This document shows, piece by piece, positions 39,612-47,900 of a stretch of 64,000 nt of DNA. The position numbers and the translations under genes are program-made. The notes beneath the pieces were generated by a model that did no database searches, was not told where the DNA came from, and saw only the letters and a list, made by a program, of their open reading frames with translations. The first letter of the stretch is position 1. Each line of letters begins with the position of its first letter. Location of the stretch: positions 25,023 to 89,022 of the forward strand of contig CAMMST010000004.1 in the NCBI GenBank assembly GCA_946499615.1. Direction: 5' to 3'. Source of the stretch: Enterococcus_E cecorum_B (GTDB lineage: Bacteria; Bacillota; Bacilli; Lactobacillales; Enterococcaceae).

Positions 39612-40759
39612 TGGAAAATAAAATCTTATGGGATGAGATGAGTATCCCAACACCAAGCTTTGTCGTGGAAGAAAATTTATTACGAAAAAATCTAGAAATC
39701 TTAAAACGAGTACGCGAGGAAAGTGGTGCTAAGATTTTATTAGCACAAAAAGCTTTTTCGATGTTTCACTTTTATCCATTGATTCGTGAATATCTAGATG
39801 GCACAACAGCTAGCGGTATTTATGAGGCAAAGTTAGGGGCAGAAGAATTTGGTAAGCAAACCCATGTCTTTTCGCCGGCTTATCGTGATAGTGAATTTAC
39901 TGCTTTGCTTGAAATTTGTGATCACATCGTCTTAAACTCTTTTAGTCAGTGGCAACATTTTAAAGTACAAGCCTTGCAAAGTGGGAAGTCTTTTGGTTTG
40001 CGGGTCAATCCAGAATGTTCAACCCAAGAAGGTCATACGATTTATGATCCGTGTGCACCAGGGTCGCGTTTAGGTATTTTAGCGAAAGATTTTGAAGGCC
40101 AAGATCTAAAAGGGATTGAAGGATTGCATTTTCATACCCTATGTGAGCAAAATGTGGATGATTTGATTCCTACGCTACAAGCCTTTGAAGAAAAATTTGC
40201 TGCCTATTTGCCACAGATGAAGTGGGTGAACTTCGGTGGTGGCCATCATATTACGCGTGAAGATTATCAAGTGGATGTCTTAATTGACGTCATCAAACGC
40301 TTTAAAGAAAAGTATCAGGTTGAGGTCTATCTTGAACCAGGTGAAGCCATCGCCTTAAATGCGGGCTATTTAGTGGCGAGTGTCTTAGATATTACTGAAA
40401 ATCATGGTGTGAAAAATGCGATTTTAGATACTTCTGCGACTTGTCATATGCCAGATGTTTTAGAAATGCCCTACCGTCCGATGATTATAGGTAGCGCTCA
40501 ACCAGCAGAAAAGCCCTATACCTATCAATTCGGTGGCCCAACTTGCTTAGCGGGTGATATTATCGGTCAATATTCTTTTGATCAGCCTTTACAAATAGGA
40601 AGTCGCATCATCTTTTGTGACATGGCTATTTATTCGATGGTGAAGACCAACACATTTAATGGCATGCCACTTGCCAATATTTATGCTTGTGATACAGACA
40701 ATCAGTTACAGCTAGTCCGTAGTTTTAACTACCACGACTTTAAAAATCGTTTATCATAA
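39611..40759 (+). CDS. nspC: carboxynorspermidine/carboxyspermidine decarboxylase
   Basis: A fold-III PLP enzyme of 382 residues that removes the carboxyl group to give (nor)spermidine. The N-terminal Lys in ILLAQKAFS (PLP), GLRVNPECS, LHFHTLCEQ and the Cys/Asp region near YACDTDN are typical for NspC. The ATG overlaps the previous stop (TAATG), so translation is coupled. It is the last gene of the operon, closed by a terminator. Confidence 0.9.
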   Translation: MENKILWDEMSIPTPSFVVEENLLRKNLEILKRVREESGAKILLAQKAFSMFHFYPLIREYLDGTTASGIYEAKLGAEEFGKQTHVFSPAYRDSEFTALLEICDHIVLNSFSQWQHFKVQALQSGKSFGLRVNPECSTQEGHTIYDPCAPGSRLGILAKDFEGQDLKGIEGLHFHTLCEQNVDDLIPTLQAFEEKFAAYLPQMKWVNFGGGHHITREDYQVDVLIDVIKRFKEKYQVEVYLEPGEAIALNAGYLVASVLDITENHGVKNAILDTSATCHMPDVLEMPYRPMIIGSAQPAEKPYTYQFGGPTCLAGDIIGQYSFDQPLQIGSRIIFCDMAIYSMVKTNTFNGMPLANIYACDTDNQLQLVRSFNYHDFKNRLS

Positions 40760-40765
40760 ATATTC

Positions 40766-40809
40766 AGTCATAGATAAGGAAGGTTTACTTCTTTGTCTAT
40801 GACTTTTTT
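40766..40809 (+). terminator. terminator of the polyamine operon
   Basis: AGTCATAGA/TCTATGACT with an inner GGAAG/CTTC stem and a tail of six T. Confidence 0.88.
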
Positions 40810-41333
40810 ATGTGCAGCAAAGAGCTGTGGGGTAAGGGGTTATATTCAGCGTTAAAACTTTTTAAAATAGGCCTGTTCATTCTATCGTGCAAAAATATGC
40901 GTTAAACAAATTTTTCACAAGAGCATGGAATGAAGTGATTGATTTAGAGGATTTACCATATAATAGTAGGAAAAAATCAATCTAGTAGCTATATTTGTGA
41001 ATTTATTTATAAACCGCTTTACAATATGAATAAATATCAGCTTTAAATAAATTATAAACAAAGGAGAATGATATGGATATTCGGAGGCAAAAGGTAAAAT
41101 TTACTATTTGGAAATAATTATTGCCTATACATATGAAAATTTACATTAGCTTTTATTTTTATATTCTCATTTGAAAAATAAAAATATCATATATGATGAT
41201 ATAGGACTGTAGAATTTGGAAAATCCCTTTAAATAGGCGATGTTGTGCATATTGTTTGTACAATTAAGGATAATTAATAATATGTGAGTCAATAAAATTA
41301 TTTAATCAAAAAATTTAAATTATTTTTATTATA

Positions 41334-41354
41334 TTTACAAAGTTAATATGTAAA
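41334..41354. promoter_or_regulatory. inverted repeat TTTACA-N9-TGTAAA
   Basis: A perfect 6-bp inverted repeat with a 9-bp spacer, about 170 bp before the promoter of the SipW locus. Single TTTACA boxes recur nearby (about 41139, 41440, 41469). It is a candidate regulator site. Confidence 0.4.
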
Positions 41355-41504
41355 TCTTGATGATAAATGAAATAAGGTATGAAAACATAATTATCATAAG
41401 TAAAACTGTTTATCTTTTATGGATATTTTAAAAATAACTTTACATTTCAGTCGAAAAAAATGTTCAAATTTACAAAAAAATCTTGTTTTTTATTATTTTT
41501 CCTA

Positions 41505-41533
41505 TTGTCAAAACAGTAAAAGGTGTGTATACT
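41505..41533 (+). promoter_or_regulatory. promoter of the SipW/TasA-like locus
   Basis: TTGTCA (41505-41510), a 17-bp spacer and TATACT (41528-41533), giving a leader of about 70 nt before the first gene. Confidence 0.75.
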
Positions 41534-41612
41534 CTTGCATAGTTGATGTTCAATCAGCAAATAAAAGTAAATGGTTAGTAGGAAAAAGCTAATTAGGAAA
41601 GGAAGTTTATTC

Positions 41613-42584
41613 ATGTCAACGAAAAAAGAAATGTTAGGGAAAGAAAATAGAAAGGAAAATGGTCATCGTCGTTATTCATTACTATTGTTAGCACTATTGT
41701 TTATCGGATTTGCTACATACGGTACATATGCTTACTTCTCAAATTCAACTAGTACTAGCAAAGCTCATTTAACTTTGAATGGTATGAGTCAAGATTATAA
41801 AATCGGTGGAAATACAGGTGGAAAGACTGATACTAAAACTGGTGATGGTACTACTAATATAGATACTGATAACAAATATGAATATAACCCAGATCCAGAT
41901 GGCGATGGACAACAAGGCGATGGTAAGGGTGAGTTTAAAGAAGTAGTAGATGATAGTACTACTCCTCAAGATGAAACACAGAACTCTACACAATTTGGAG
42001 AATTTGATTGGGTGTACATTGGTAATACAGAAGGTGAAGCTATTGAAGCTAAAAACCTGTTAACAGCAACTAATAAATTGAGTGCTTTCAACAAATATAT
42101 TACTTCAAGCAATGAAGTTGAAGGTGCTACAAATAATGTTGTAGGTGCTATATTTAATAATGTTGTAGGAGGAGATGTATTCCGTAAGACAGTACGTTTG
42201 AAAGTAGAAGGTGAAGCTACTGTTCCTGTTAAGACAACTCTAAAATGGGCTGCAGATGCTAAAGATACTGGTTTAGAAAATGTTGTTGCTGGTGTATTTG
42301 TTAAACAAGGCAGTGGTATGCCTGAAAAAGAATTTAGTACTGATGGATATACTGATGCGATTACGATTACTGAGGTTACAAGCCCTACTGATTACACAAA
42401 TGAAAAGATTAGTGTGAAACCTGGTCAATATTTAGATATTGAAATTGTAGTAATGGTTAGAAATGGTGTTGCACCTTCTGAAGCAGCTAAGCTTAACTTA
42501 GCTAAAATTGCTCGTCAATTAACAGTTACATTACAACAAAATGTATCCACTGAATCAAACACTAGTGTACTAGCAAACAAATAA
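41613..42584 (+). CDS. SipW-dependent secreted protein, TasA-like paralogue 1
   Basis: A 323-residue exported protein. A basic head (residues 1-20), a hydrophobic core (22-36) and the junction TYGTYAYFSNSTSTSKAHLTL (35-55) match SipW-dependent signal peptides. A Gly/Asp-rich linker (64-126, with GDG repeats) leads to QFGEFDWVYIGNT (127-139), GGDVFRKTVRLKVEG (186-200), PGQYLDIEIVVMV (270-282) and LAKIARQLTVTLQQ (296-309), probably a beta-sandwich. ATG 41613 follows AAGGAAG; the frame from 41571 has no RBS there. It is first in the locus behind the promoter, and a hairpin separates it from sipW. It may be a fibre subunit, inferred from TasA. Confidence 0.75.
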   Translation: MSTKKEMLGKENRKENGHRRYSLLLLALLFIGFATYGTYAYFSNSTSTSKAHLTLNGMSQDYKIGGNTGGKTDTKTGDGTTNIDTDNKYEYNPDPDGDGQQGDGKGEFKEVVDDSTTPQDETQNSTQFGEFDWVYIGNTEGEAIEAKNLLTATNKLSAFNKYITSSNEVEGATNNVVGAIFNNVVGGDVFRKTVRLKVEGEATVPVKTTLKWAADAKDTGLENVVAGVFVKQGSGMPEKEFSTDGYTDAITITEVTSPTDYTNEKISVKPGQYLDIEIVVMVRNGVAPSEAAKLNLAKIARQLTVTLQQNVSTESNTSVLANK

Positions 42585-42602
42585 GATATATTTTGAATAA
42601 GG

Positions 42603-42651
42603 AGCAAAAGAATGCTGAATAAAGGATGCTTTGATTTGGCATCCTTTTGCT
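42603..42651 (+). terminator. hairpin attenuator between the first subunit gene and sipW
   Basis: AGCAAAAG-A-ATGC pairs with GCAT-C-CTTTTGCT (42603-42615/42639-42651). An alternative inner stem AAGGATGC/GCATCCTT (42622-42629/42639-42646) is followed by TTTT-less sequence apart from two further T. The two stems are mutually exclusive. It could stop or slow transcription, or protect the upstream mRNA. Confidence 0.55.
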
Positions 42652-42657
42652 GTATTT

Positions 42658-43179
42658 ATGAAAGTGAAGAATATGAAGAAAACTGTACATGCAATATTAA
42701 ATATATTAGGAACTATACTAATCTTTGTAGTTTTAATTGGTATTTTAGTGAATGCGAATTCAGCACCAGAAGGTAAAGGATTTTTTGGATTTAAAGGTTA
42801 TACGGTTTTAAGTAATAGTATGCGACCAACTTTTTCTGCAGGAGATTATGTGGTAGATAAAATAGTTCCTTATAATTCAATCAAACAAGGAGATGTCATT
42901 TCCTATCATATTGATGGTCATACAATTGTTACTCATCGTGTGAAAGAAGTGACTGACAAAGGTTTTATTATGCAAGGAGATGCAAATAATACCAGAGATG
43001 ATTTTACGGTAACTAAAGATCATTTTATAGGAAAAATGATCTTTATGATTCCTATGTTAGGTCGTTTGCCTGAATTATTGTTGAATCCAATTTTATGGTT
43101 GGCAGGTGCGGTTTTAATTTTGGGAATTATTATATATGGAATATATCAAAGAAAAGTACAAGAAAGAGAAAGTGCATGA
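42658..43179 (+). CDS. sipW: SipW-type signal peptidase I (first copy)
   Basis: An ER/archaeal-type (S26B) signal peptidase of 173 residues with an N-terminal helix and a C-terminal helix (about 140-163). The catalytic Ser is in YTVLSNSMRPTFSAGDYVV, the His replacing Lys in HTIVTHRV, and the Asp in GDANNTRDD. The frame opens at 42631 but lies in the upstream hairpin; ATG 42658 or 42673 is more likely, without a strong RBS. It would cleave the TYAYFS-type precursors of this locus, as SipW does for TasA in Bacillus. Confidence 0.88.
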   Translation: MKVKNMKKTVHAILNILGTILIFVVLIGILVNANSAPEGKGFFGFKGYTVLSNSMRPTFSAGDYVVDKIVPYNSIKQGDVISYHIDGHTIVTHRVKEVTDKGFIMQGDANNTRDDFTVTKDHFIGKMIFMIPMLGRLPELLLNPILWLAGAVLILGIIIYGIYQRKVQERESA

Positions 43180-43209
43180 TAGATTGTTCTTCTGGAAAGG
43201 ATAGCAAAC

Positions 43210-44163
43210 ATGTCAACAAACAATTTATCAAGAGTATCCAAAGAAAAACAGATTAATGGGAAGAAGAATACCCAAAGACGCTATTCGCTTTTGTTACTTA
43301 TCCTACTTTTTATTGGTTTTGCGACCTATGGAACGTATTCATATTTCACGACTTCAACTAGTTTGGCTAAAGTGCATAGAAAGCTGAAAGATAGCTCGTT
43401 TAATCTAGGTGAGGATGAGACAAAGATGCGTCAAGGAGATGGTACGGATGGTGCACAAGTAAATAATAGTGTGAATTATCGTGCAACGATTAATCCGTTG
43501 CAGTCAACGACTAAGGATAATACGACCGATAGTAATGGCGGAATAGTACCAAATAATTCAGATTCAAATGACAATAGCAATCAATCGACAAATAATCATT
43601 CAAATACAACTGACACCAAATATAAAGAATTTGGCGAATTTGATTGGGTATATGTTGGTAATACATCAGGAAGAACTATCATGAGTTTGGCTGATACATT
43701 TAATTTAGCACAAAATAATCCATATCTCTCATCGGTAAATGCGAATACCTACAATAATGTGAAAAGTGGCGATGTGTTTCGAAAAACAGTTCGTTTAAAA
43801 GTCAAAGGCAATTCAAGCACTCCGGCAAATGTTACATTACGATGGGGAAAAGTAGAAAATGAATCTTTAGATTTGATTCAGGCAGTTATTTATGTAAAAA
43901 AAGCAAAGTTAACTAGCCAAGGTGAAGCGCCTATGTTTACAACTGATGGATTTTTGACAGCTTTTGACAGTATTCCATTAACAAGTGATGCACAATATAC
44001 TAGTGACAAATTAATCGTTCAATCAGGAGATTATTTAGACGTGGAAATGGTCATTGCTGTGAAAAACGATGCAGTAATTCCACGTGACGTACCTTTAGCA
44101 AAAGTAGAGCGTCAATTGTCCATTGTGTTAGCACAAGATACAGGAAATATTTTAGACGTTTAA
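43210..44163 (+). CDS. SipW-dependent secreted protein, TasA-like paralogue 2
   Basis: A 317-residue paralogue of the first protein. The basic head is longer and ends NTQRRYSLLLL, with the junction TYGTYSYFTTSTSLAK (40-54). A linker rich in Asn, Ser and Thr (about 85-138) is followed by FGEFDWVYVGNTSG (141-154), SGDVFRKTVRLKVKG (186-200), SGDYLDVEMVIAV and LAKVERQLSIVLAQ near the end. ATG 43210 follows AAAGGATAG. The hydrophobic core is nearly identical to that of paralogue 1, indicating recent duplication, whereas the linker differs in composition. Confidence 0.72.
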   Translation: MSTNNLSRVSKEKQINGKKNTQRRYSLLLLILLFIGFATYGTYSYFTTSTSLAKVHRKLKDSSFNLGEDETKMRQGDGTDGAQVNNSVNYRATINPLQSTTKDNTTDSNGGIVPNNSDSNDNSNQSTNNHSNTTDTKYKEFGEFDWVYVGNTSGRTIMSLADTFNLAQNNPYLSSVNANTYNNVKSGDVFRKTVRLKVKGNSSTPANVTLRWGKVENESLDLIQAVIYVKKAKLTSQGEAPMFTTDGFLTAFDSIPLTSDAQYTSDKLIVQSGDYLDVEMVIAVKNDAVIPRDVPLAKVERQLSIVLAQDTGNILDV

Positions 44164-44181
44164 ATTAATGCATAGAAGGGA

Positions 44182-45009
44182 ATGAAAAGTTTGAAAAAAA
44201 TTACACAATACATTACGAAAAAGCCACTATTAAGTACAGGTATTGCTTTATCAACTGTTGCTGTATTTGGTATGGCGATGGGGACTTATGCATATTTTAG
44301 TGATCAAAAATCCACCTCAAAGGCACAGCTTACTTTAAAAAATGGTGTTGTGAAATTAGATGATATTGCTGATGTGAGCGGTGATGGTGCAACGGGAGAT
44401 AATCAATTTAAGCTAGGTGAATTTGATTGGACTTATTTAGGAAATGATTCAACGACAGGTGGTTCAACACCAGCTAGAACTACAATGAAGGATATAAATT
44501 TACCATTTAATAATACACAAATTAAATCTGAAGATGCACAATTATTTTCCAATACGTTACCAGGAGATGTATTTAGAAAAATAATTCGTGTAGGATACGG
44601 TTCTACTACTGGTGCTGTTGCTGCAAAATATTCAATTAATTGGGTAGAAATGCCTAATGCAAGTGGAACCGATTCAGATTTCACCAATGTAGATGTCCAA
44701 ATTATTGCTGGAGTAGGTAGTCAGAACGATTTGAAAAAAAAAGTTGTTAATTTAACGTATAGTGAAAATGGCGCTTTAGATGATTTTGGAACGACTGATT
44801 CACATACTGGACATAATACTCCTTTAACAGGAAATGTGAATGCGAAACAGTATATAGAAATTGCCATTTACGTAGGTATACGACGAGATATTCAATCAGG
44901 AAAGACCGAAACAGAAATATTTAAAAATCTAACGAAACAACTTGAAGTAACTGTTGAACAGAGATTAGAAACACGTTCTGATACATCAAATTTAGCAGTA
45001 AAAGAGTAA
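44182..45009 (+). CDS. SipW-dependent secreted protein, TasA-like paralogue 3
   Basis: A 275-residue shorter member. The signal GIALSTVAVFGMAMGTYAYFSDQKSTSKAQLTL (20-52) is the most classical SipW/TasA type in the locus. It has a short linker with GDGATGDN, then KLGEFDWTYLGND (77-89), PGDVFRKIIRVGYG (127-140), and the C-terminal segments YIEIAIYVGIRRD and LTKQLEVTVEQRLETRSDTSNLAVKE. ATG 44182 lies one base after GAAGGG, so TTG 44191 (MKKITQYITKKP) is a good alternative start. A core subunit or adaptor role is only inference. Confidence 0.7.
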   Translation: MKSLKKITQYITKKPLLSTGIALSTVAVFGMAMGTYAYFSDQKSTSKAQLTLKNGVVKLDDIADVSGDGATGDNQFKLGEFDWTYLGNDSTTGGSTPARTTMKDINLPFNNTQIKSEDAQLFSNTLPGDVFRKIIRVGYGSTTGAVAAKYSINWVEMPNASGTDSDFTNVDVQIIAGVGSQNDLKKKVVNLTYSENGALDDFGTTDSHTGHNTPLTGNVNAKQYIEIAIYVGIRRDIQSGKTETEIFKNLTKQLEVTVEQRLETRSDTSNLAVKE

Positions 45010-45032
45010 TTTGCTAGAAGTAGGTGTAAAAG

Positions 45033-46877
45033 ATGAAATTAATAAAAAATGTAAAATGGTACGTTGTAGTTATAGGTTTCCTTTTGTTTTCAATGTTATC
45101 AGTTGGAAGTTATGCTTATTTGAAAGATGCAAAGACTACATCAAAAATGCAATTAAGTTTGAAATTGTCAGCCAATCAATCAGTTAGATTGGTTCAAGAT
45201 AAGAGTTTATTAGCACAGACTAGGGTTGATTATTCGAAAATCACACCTCTACATTTTAATGAAAATAAAACTGAAAATGAGATTTATTTTTATAACTTTA
45301 CTAGTCGTACAGGACAATTTGCATATAATACTGAAATTGGTAATATTTTAGATAATACGTCTCAAGCTGGTAGTTATGCCAATAATATTGCAAAACAACT
45401 AAAAGGAAAGATAAATATTAGTTTATCCTCTGAAAAAGCGAACATTTTACCAAGTTGGTTAGATCAAGATACTGAAAATAAAATTAAACTGACAATTACA
45501 ACAACTAATGATTTCCCAGAAGAATATTATAATAAACCACTAAGAATAGGTTTTGATGTTGAGTTACACGATAAGAATGGAAAACCTGTTCAATTTAGTG
45601 ATGGTAGCACTTTTATGAAAGATCAGTGGATTGTTGTGCAGATTGATAAACCAACAGATGGCACTTATCCATCTGACGAGGTTTATGAAGTAAAACAAGC
45701 GTTATCTTATGTGTATAATAATGGAAGATTTTATACAATTACACCTGGTGTAGTCTTTAATAAGGATACTTCACAGTTAACTGAAGAACAGATTTATAGC
45801 CTAAAACAAAAATATTTAAATCAGCCAGATCAGAAATTTGTATATAGTGACAATAATTTTAATATTAGAGTAGATAAGGTAGAGTACATTGCTAGACAAG
45901 GTTTCAAAATTACTTATTCGCTAAGTGATGTCCAAAATCCAACGACACTAGCTAATTTTAATTTGGCAAAGAGCATACAGGAATACCCAACAGGATATCT
46001 ACATTTAGGTTGTATTGATTCTGTTAGAGTTTATAAAGGGTACTCTGATGTTATTCGTCCAGTCTTTTTATCTAGTGATTTAAATCTTGCTAATACGAAT
46101 TATAATTTATTAACGGATAAGACTATTTTAACAAGAAGTCAGCCAGTCGATATTCAATTCTTAACTAAAACAACGAGTTCTGCTCAGGCACCTCAGTTGT
46201 TTAATGATACTAGTTTATCCTCTAAATTTACTGTTAAAATAATAGGTGATGATAGTTCAGCGTTTAATACGCCGTCAATTGTGCAAAATCAAAATGATAA
46301 AGGAACTGCGATTAGAATTAGTCAAAAAACAGGAGTTCCAGCAGGAAAAAGAGCGGTACTACAAATTCTTGAGTCAGGAACAAATAATGTTGTTTTGACA
46401 CGTGAACTGCAAACAACAAGTGAATTTACTCCTAATATTGATGATACTAATATTGATGGTACAAAGTATAATATTTCTAAAGTTGTTACTGCTAATAAAG
46501 ATACGCCATATGATCTATTTAGATATGCACCAAATTCTATGACTGTAAAATTTGATAGTAACAAGAAAGCTTATGTGGGTAATTTGACGTTCTATTTTAA
46601 ATTGGAGAATCATTCAATCTTTACCAATATGTTGCCTACTTATCGTTTTGTATTAAGTACTCCAAAGCATATGAAAGTATTATCAGAGAAATATAGCGCA
46701 GATTCAAAATGGCTTCAAGTGAACTTGGAATATACTTCAAATGAGGATATTAATACGATTAAGGCTAATCCGATTGATTTTAATTATAGAATATTGGGAC
46801 AAATCAGTGATAATAATAGTTCTTCTGATTTACAAACAGATAGCTATTTCAGTTATAATATTTCTATTTTCAAGTAG
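45033..46877 (+). CDS. large SipW-dependent secreted protein (614 aa)
   Basis: The N-terminus MKLIKNVKWYVVVIGFLLFSMLSVGSYAYLKDAKTTSKMQLSLKL carries a variant of the SipW junction (SYAYLKD, TTSKMQLSL). The remaining 570 residues are rich in Asn, Thr, Tyr and beta-favouring segments, with no cell-wall sorting motif, no transmembrane anchor and no enzyme signature that I recognise. The start ATG 45033 follows a weak AGTAGGTG. It is the last gene before a terminator. Size and position suit a tip, adhesin or surface-contact protein of the same assembly, but this is inference. Confidence 0.68.
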   Translation: MKLIKNVKWYVVVIGFLLFSMLSVGSYAYLKDAKTTSKMQLSLKLSANQSVRLVQDKSLLAQTRVDYSKITPLHFNENKTENEIYFYNFTSRTGQFAYNTEIGNILDNTSQAGSYANNIAKQLKGKINISLSSEKANILPSWLDQDTENKIKLTITTTNDFPEEYYNKPLRIGFDVELHDKNGKPVQFSDGSTFMKDQWIVVQIDKPTDGTYPSDEVYEVKQALSYVYNNGRFYTITPGVVFNKDTSQLTEEQIYSLKQKYLNQPDQKFVYSDNNFNIRVDKVEYIARQGFKITYSLSDVQNPTTLANFNLAKSIQEYPTGYLHLGCIDSVRVYKGYSDVIRPVFLSSDLNLANTNYNLLTDKTILTRSQPVDIQFLTKTTSSAQAPQLFNDTSLSSKFTVKIIGDDSSAFNTPSIVQNQNDKGTAIRISQKTGVPAGKRAVLQILESGTNNVVLTRELQTTSEFTPNIDDTNIDGTKYNISKVVTANKDTPYDLFRYAPNSMTVKFDSNKKAYVGNLTFYFKLENHSIFTNMLPTYRFVLSTPKHMKVLSEKYSADSKWLQVNLEYTSNEDINTIKANPIDFNYRILGQISDNNSSSDLQTDSYFSYNISIFK

Positions 46878-46925
46878 TAAGTTCTTAAACCAAAGCTAAA
46901 CCTAAAGAAGCTCCTAAATTCAAAA

Positions 46926-46970
46926 AATAGAGGTCTTTTCCATTTAATAGTGGTGGAAAGATCTCTATTT
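46926..46970 (+). terminator. terminator-like hairpin after the 614-residue protein gene
   Basis: AAATAGAG.TCTTTCC-type arms pair with GGAAAGATCTCTATTT over about 16 bp with one mismatch; the tail ACTTTTG is T-poor. It probably ends the first transcript of the locus. Confidence 0.65.
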
Positions 46971-47007
46971 ACTTTTGAATGTAAAAAAACGCTATAAGAT
47001 AAGGAGC

Positions 47008-47100
47008 TAATCCATTTAAGAGAGACTTATCAGGTATTCAAATCGCAACATAAAACCAAATATAGTGAAAATCTCTATATTTAATACAATAAATGGATTA
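47008..47100. repeat. inverted repeat in the 250-bp gap of the SipW locus
   Basis: TAATCCATTT (47008-47017) and AAATGGATTA (47091-47100) are perfect 10-bp inverted repeats 73 bp apart, with AGAGA/TCTCT just inside. No ORF lies between. It might be a decayed small element or a regulatory structure. The rest of 46971-47200 is AT-rich with nothing else recognisable. Confidence 0.45.
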
Positions 47101-47224
47101 AAAGCATTAGCCGTATTTTTAAATAAAAAGTATAAGTGTCAATTATCATTGCAATTTAGCCTTTTTTTAGGTAAAGTTAATCTTGCACATAAAAGGAATG
47201 CTGATATTAAGAGGAGACTTACCG

Positions 47225-47899
47225 ATGACTAAAAAGCGAGTATTTTCATATCTTGCCTTGATTGTGGTGTTTATCGTAATTTTCTCAGGAAGTTATTATT
47301 ATAAAGTTAGTTCTGATAAGAGAAACATTACAGATAGCAATATTTTATCAACAGCTCTAAATGAAAATCCATTATATAATCAAAATCTTTATCAAGTAGA
47401 AAAAATAAATGAACCTTTAGATGAAAAAAGTCTTATACAAATGGGGAATACATTATTTGTGCAAAAAAATCGTCCTATCAAAATAGTCTTGAGTAATACG
47501 AGTCAGTTTGTCGTAGAAGATTTTGATGCTCCTGGGCAAATTCAAGAGGTGGATTATTTTGTTTCGGATAATAATCGCGTCATTTGGTATAAAATAAATT
47601 ATAAAATGATTGCTGTTTTCAAACATAATATGACTGATGTGATTGACCCTACTATTGAAAGAGAAGTTGATTTAAAAAAGGCCGTGGTTCATGCAAAGCT
47701 TCGTATTAAAGATGGTAAAACACCACAAATATTTATTCAATATCTTCCTTTAATTCAACATGAGATAAAAGAAGAAATTGATAGTCAAAAAATGTTAGAT
47801 ATATTATTTGAGATTACTACTTCAAATGGTGAATATGCTTATACTAATAAAAAGGATAATCAGTTAATCAAAATAAAGAATATTAAAAGTGGTGAGTAG
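47225..47899 (+). CDS. membrane-anchored or secreted protein of the SipW locus (224 aa)
   Basis: The N-terminus MTKKRVFSYLALIVVFIVIFSGSYYYKVSSDKRN is a signal or anchor with a junction (GSYYYKVS) that resembles a degenerate SipW motif. The remaining ~190 residues have alternating charged beta-type segments and no recognised family. ATG 47225 follows GAGGAG with good spacing; the frame open from 47183 has no RBS. It is one base from the next signal peptidase gene. Candidate substrate or partner of that enzyme. Confidence 0.65.
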   Translation: MTKKRVFSYLALIVVFIVIFSGSYYYKVSSDKRNITDSNILSTALNENPLYNQNLYQVEKINEPLDEKSLIQMGNTLFVQKNRPIKIVLSNTSQFVVEDFDAPGQIQEVDYFVSDNNRVIWYKINYKMIAVFKHNMTDVIDPTIEREVDLKKAVVHAKLRIKDGKTPQIFIQYLPLIQHEIKEEIDSQKMLDILFEITTSNGEYAYTNKKDNQLIKIKNIKSGE

Positions 47900-47900
47900 G

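Larger units (their letters stand above)
40810..41570. other. 760-bp AT-rich non-coding region upstream of the SipW locus
   Basis: No ORF of normal size is present. It holds an AAAGGAG ribosome site followed by very short frames (41069-41117), many TTTACA/TGTAAA boxes including the perfect inverted repeat at 41334-41354, and the promoter at 41505-41533. The AT content is visibly higher than in the flanking polyamine genes. It may be a large regulatory region or hold a decayed gene. Confidence 0.6.
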
